From the NCBI RefSeq assembly GCF_014243395.1, contig NZ_JACLCP010000002.1:310001-374000 (forward strand): 64,000 nucleotides of DNA. Direction: 5' to 3'. The notes under the pieces were generated by a model that was given only the letters and a program-made list of their open reading frames with translations, did no database searches and was not told the origin of the DNA. Position 1 is the first letter of the stretch. Each line of letters starts with the position of its first letter. Source of the stretch: Winogradskyella flava. GTDB taxonomy: Bacteria > Bacteroidota > Bacteroidia > Flavobacteriales > Flavobacteriaceae. Of the stretch, positions 61,431 to 64,000 are shown in pieces. The position numbers were made by a program, and so were the translations under genes.

Positions 61431-61856
61431 ATGAAAAAAATATTTTTCGTGTTCATCTTAAACACAATCATTATGACCCAAGTACAAGCACAAAATAAAG
61501 ATCTACAATTGATTGAAAAAACGATCAATCACTACTTCGATGGAATGACTTCGCACAATGCTGCATCTTTTGAAAAAGCATTCCATCGCAATGCAACCAT
61601 GAAATGGATAGACAAAAAATATGAGGAAGTAAGTGCTATTGAAGCATTAAGCGAGTATGTCAATGCAAATGATCCTGTAAAAACAAAAACCAGTATTGTA
61701 GCTATAAGTATCGCAGGAGATGCAGCCAATGCTCAATTAGAGCTAGAATATGACACCTTTTCTTATATTGATTTTATGCATCTATTAAAAATTGATGGGA
61801 AGTGGAAAATTGTCAGTAAAACCTATTCTACAAGAACAAAGAGTAACAAAGAATAG
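61431..61856 (+). CDS. Secreted NTF2-like protein (putative lumazine-binding type)
   Basis: 141 residues. Signal peptide (IFFVFILNTIIMTQVQAQ), then an NTF2-like domain (IEKTINHYFDGMTSHNAASFEKAFHRNATM, then LKIDGKWKIVSKTYST) as in Lumazine_bd_2-type proteins. The conserved YFDGM..HN...F...FH.NA is typical. It follows the dehydrogenase by 37 bp and may belong to the same transcript. Function unknown. Confidence 0.8.
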   Translation: MKKIFFVFILNTIIMTQVQAQNKDLQLIEKTINHYFDGMTSHNAASFEKAFHRNATMKWIDKKYEEVSAIEALSEYVNANDPVKTKTSIVAISIAGDAANAQLELEYDTFSYIDFMHLLKIDGKWKIVSKTYSTRTKSNKE

Positions 61857-61902
61857 AAAAAAATAAGAAAAAACCCAGGTGTAATTTTTTACAGATATCA
61901 TT

Positions 61903-62577
61903 ATGAATACGTATTTGCTTCCTGTTTTTGCCATAGTTATTGGTATTATCATTGCTTTTGTAACCAAAAATCAAAAATCGATAGGCACTAAACTTTTATT
62001 ATCATTTAGTGGTGCATTTCTATTAGCATTAACACTTTTTGATTTATTGCCAGAAGTGTATCATCATTTAGAAGCTAAACAAACTGGTTTCTTTATAATG
62101 TGTGGAATATTATTACAAATTATTCTAGAGTTCTTATCGCAAGGCGCAGAACACGGTCACGTGCAAACACATAAAGAAGATAAAAAATTTCCCTGGGTAT
62201 TATTTATAAGTTTATGTATCCATAGTTTTTTAGAAGGGTTTCCTATTCATCATTACAATGATATGGTGTACGGTATACTAATTCATAAAATCCCTATAGC
62301 CACATTAATAACCACCTTTTTATTACAGTCTAGTTCTAGTAAGCTACAGATCGCTGCATTCTTGGTGGTGTTTATGATAATGACACCATTGGGCTCATTT
62401 ATATCTAATAATATGGTCCTGGCTACTGAATATATAAATTATATTAATGCTATAGTCATCGGTATATTTTTACATATTGCTACTACTATTCTATTTGAAA
62501 CTAGTGAAGGCCATACGTTTAATTTATCCAAGCTGGTGGTGATATGTTTTGGTGTATTCATTGCTAATTTGATCTAA
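61903..62577 (+). CDS. ZIP family metal transporter
   Basis: 224 residues, multi-pass. Matches ZIP (zinc/iron permease) proteins: FSGAFLLALTLFDLLPEVYHH (about 31-51), a His-rich loop GAEHGHVQTHKEDKK, HSFLEGFPIHHYND in TM4 (conserved His) and GILIHKIPIATL in TM5 (HK-I-P in place of the usual HEIP). Imports divalent metals across the inner membrane. Replacement of the HE of HEIP with HK may alter metal choice. Last gene of the Crp/Fnr-associated block. Confidence 0.88.
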   Translation: MNTYLLPVFAIVIGIIIAFVTKNQKSIGTKLLLSFSGAFLLALTLFDLLPEVYHHLEAKQTGFFIMCGILLQIILEFLSQGAEHGHVQTHKEDKKFPWVLFISLCIHSFLEGFPIHHYNDMVYGILIHKIPIATLITTFLLQSSSSKLQIAAFLVVFMIMTPLGSFISNNMVLATEYINYINAIVIGIFLHIATTILFETSEGHTFNLSKLVVICFGVFIANLI

Positions 62578-62702
62578 AAGTTCTGATCACAATAATCACG
62601 TCAATTGTGATACCAATGGCAAAAAGAATTAAATCAAATCATAATTGAGCTTAAGAGGGACCTTAGAAACATTTCTTGAAAAATATTGCTTAATATAAAC
62701 TT

Positions 62703-62838
62703 GCCTCAACACCATGTATAATTAATTGTAAGAGTATCGCTTGCTATTCGTAAAATTCTCCGAATTTTCCCCAGACTCATCCCATTTTGCTATCTTAGTT
62801 CTAGCCAACGCAACTCCATACTAGAATATCTTGAACGT
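62703..62838. repeat. Cassette-type repeat R13
   Basis: 5' arm CTCAACACCATGTATAATTA then ATTG, centre TTGCTATCTTAGTTCT as in R1, 3' arm AGCCAACGCAACTCCATACT then TATCTTGAACG. The interval 62578-62702 before it holds an inverted repeat TCACAAT/ATTGTGA but no gene. Confidence 0.65.
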
Positions 62839-62863
62839 AAGCTGAAGAGCCGACTCAAATTAA

Positions 62864-63523
62864 ATGAATCAATTATTAATTTTCGATTTAGACGATACTC
62901 TTTTTGAGACAAAATCAATTAGTAAAACGTCGGTCAAACCGATTTTTGACCAGTTTGAGCGTTTATTGATAAATAGCTATGGAAAGGAAATGACCGAAAA
63001 TATCGTTTCTGAATTATGGAAGTTTCCATTTGATTTTGTAGCTCAAAAATATTTATTCGACAATACACTGAATTCAGAATTTGCACGCCTAGTAAATCAA
63101 TATGAATATCAACTAAATATTAAAACCTTCGAAGATTTTGGAATTGTTCAAAATTTACGACAAGAGAAAATATTAGTAACAACTGGATTTCTTAAACTAC
63201 AAAATGCCAAAATTCGTGATTTAGGAATAGAAAAAGATTTTGCCGAAATTTATATTGATGACCTACTTGACCCAAAAAGAATTCATAAGCAAGGCATTTT
63301 TAAAAATATCCTTTTAAAAAAGAATATTAATCCCAATTTAATTTATGTAATTGGAGACAACCCCAATTCCGAACTAAAAGCAGGATTTGAACTCAATTTA
63401 AATACAGTACAAGTTTCGAAATTCGGACAAGAAAAATCTGAATATGCTCATTATTGCATAACGGGCTTTGATGAACTCAAAACAATTCTGAAACAGAAAG
63501 CCTGCATACAGCACTCTTTATAA
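62864..63523 (+). CDS. HAD family hydrolase
   Basis: 219 residues. HAD phosphatase with motif I DLDDTLFE (about 8-15, nucleophile Asp8), motif II VTTGF (Thr about 105), motif III Lys in KRIHKQGIFKN and motif IV IGDNPNSELKAG (acidic residues at about 166-172). The last residues (ACIQHSL) run into repeat R14. Likely a small-molecule phosphatase; substrate unknown. Cassette between R13 and R14. Confidence 0.88.
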   Translation: MNQLLIFDLDDTLFETKSISKTSVKPIFDQFERLLINSYGKEMTENIVSELWKFPFDFVAQKYLFDNTLNSEFARLVNQYEYQLNIKTFEDFGIVQNLRQEKILVTTGFLKLQNAKIRDLGIEKDFAEIYIDDLLDPKRIHKQGIFKNILLKKNINPNLIYVIGDNPNSELKAGFELNLNTVQVSKFGQEKSEYAHYCITGFDELKTILKQKACIQHSL

Positions 63524-63651
63524 TGCATTGCTAGTAATCGCTTACTTACGACAATTGCTTGCACTTGTGTCCGCTAGAATTTTCTATCTGTGATTTGTTT
63601 GTTAACTTAGTCGCTAAACCGCGCAACCAACCATACACAAACATGTTGAAG
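63517..63651. repeat. Cassette-type repeat R14
   Basis: Starts at the HAD stop (TTTATAATGCATTGC), centre CGCTTACTTACGACAATTG, 3' arm CGCAACCAACCATACACAAA then CATGTTGAAG. It shares 51 of 52 bases with R9 (63585-63636 vs 56931-56982). Confidence 0.65.
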
Positions 63652-63674
63652 GTAATTAAAACCAATCTTTACGA

Positions 63675-64000
63675 ATGAATGACTATTTAATAATTATACT
63701 GATTGTACTGCTTTATTTTTCGCCAGTATTTTATCAATTATACTTATTATTAAAAGAACGAAAAGAAGAGAACAAAAAACTGCTCAAAAGGTTATTGCGT
63801 TTTACAAAATATAGTTTTTTAATTCTAATTTTTACTGGAGTTGTGTTTGGAATTTTAAGTCATACAAACTACTTGAATTACCAAAAACCTATGACTTTTG
63901 ATAAGTACGACCAAATCACATTTCAGAACTTCCGAGGTTTGGAATTTTTTAAAAAATCACTGTATGGAAATGAACGATTTGCATATGTCGTAACATCAAT
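63675..64000 (+). CDS. Membrane protein (3' partial)
   Basis: ATG-initiated frame open to the window end (108 codons). Two membrane helices: LIIILIVLLYFSPVFYQLYL and YSFLILIFTGVVFGILS. A charged loop KERKEENKKLLKRLL lies between, and a soluble part follows. No family recognised. It begins 24 bp after R14 and continues the cassette-like series beyond the window. Confidence 0.65.
   Translation, partial: MNDYLIIILIVLLYFSPVFYQLYLLLKERKEENKKLLKRLLRFTKYSFLILIFTGVVFGILSHTNYLNYQKPMTFDKYDQITFQNFRGLEFFKKSLYGNERFAYVVTS

Noticed and set aside
50462-64000. Calling the repeats classic attC sites
   Set aside because: Several 3' ends read GTTGTGC, GTTGTAT or CTTGAAC and break GTTRRRY, and no integrase is seen, so only attC-like is claimed.
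50462-64000. CRISPR array
   Set aside because: Repeats are far apart, long, divergent and separated by genes; no short regular spacers and no cas genes.
1-64000. tRNA, rRNA and insertion sequences
   Set aside because: I could not recognise a cloverleaf with conserved arms, any rRNA, or a transposase gene with terminal repeats.

Overview
The window looks like a piece of a marine-type Flavobacteriaceae (Bacteroidota) chromosome. It is AT-rich. It carries type IX secretion hallmarks (an SprB-repeat protein with a gliding-type C-terminal domain, a PorP/SprF partner and a T9SS-tailed protease). Several genes have the Bacteroidota -7 promoter element TANNTTTG instead of a sigma-70 -10 box, Shine-Dalgarno sites are essentially absent, and gene families such as DUF6090, a SusC-like plug and an E1 alpha/beta fusion are typical of the group. 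I cannot name the genus.

Layout. 1-7.2 kb: 3' part of a giant SprB-like surface protein plus its PorP/SprF-type outer-membrane partner, closed by a strong terminator. 7.4-12.3 kb: DUF1853 nuclease-like protein, rRNA pseudouridine synthase, a secreted protein, an SF2 helicase, a solitary ExbD and a 3D-domain lipoprotein-like protein. 12.3-12.6 kb: two tandem micro-ORFs that both begin MRTL. 12.6-17.1 kb: secreted lysyl-endopeptidase-like protease and a fused E1 alpha/beta 2-oxoacid dehydrogenase. 17.2-21.3 kb: 2OG-Fe dioxygenase, SUI1/YciH, DUF1835, nucleoside phosphorylase and a solute-binding-fold protein. 21.4-29.4 kb: small membrane protein, ung, a MutS2-like protein without Smr domain, TPR/HTH signalling protein, DCC protein and a DUF4139 protein with a SusC-like plug inserted in it. 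29.8-34.0 kb (minus strand): a tight five-gene operon of GshB-like ATP-grasp, mercaptopyruvate sulfurtransferase, TerB-like, N-formylglutamate amidohydrolase-like and DUF1704/QEGLA zincin. 34.1-50.5 kb: mostly housekeeping (symporter, AsmA, aroC, lpxH, FAD/Fe-S oxidoreductase, a radical-SAM DNA-repair pair, gcvT, phhB, yebC).

50.5-64 kb differs from the rest. Twelve small plus-strand genes of unrelated function, mostly exported, membrane or detoxification-type, are each followed by a 60-200 bp imperfect inverted repeat. The outer arms are conserved: the 5' side reads like CAAC..GTGTATAATTAATTGC and the 3' side like GCAACGAAACCATA..CAAACACGTTG. This is the architecture of a gene-cassette array: one gene, one foldable repeat, all genes in the same direction. 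One cassette encodes an AAC(3)-I-like acetyltransferase, a family well known from integron cassettes. A conventional block (Crp/Fnr regulator, alcohol dehydrogenase, NTF2-like protein, ZIP transporter) interrupts the array, and three palindromic operator-like sites lie between the regulator and the dehydrogenase. The array then resumes with a HAD hydrolase and a membrane protein that runs off the window. No integrase is visible, so the mobilising enzyme, if any, lies elsewhere.

The best candidates for undescribed biology are the cassette-like array, the ATP-grasp/amidohydrolase/zincin operon, the DUF4139-plug chimera and the tandem MRTL micro-ORFs.
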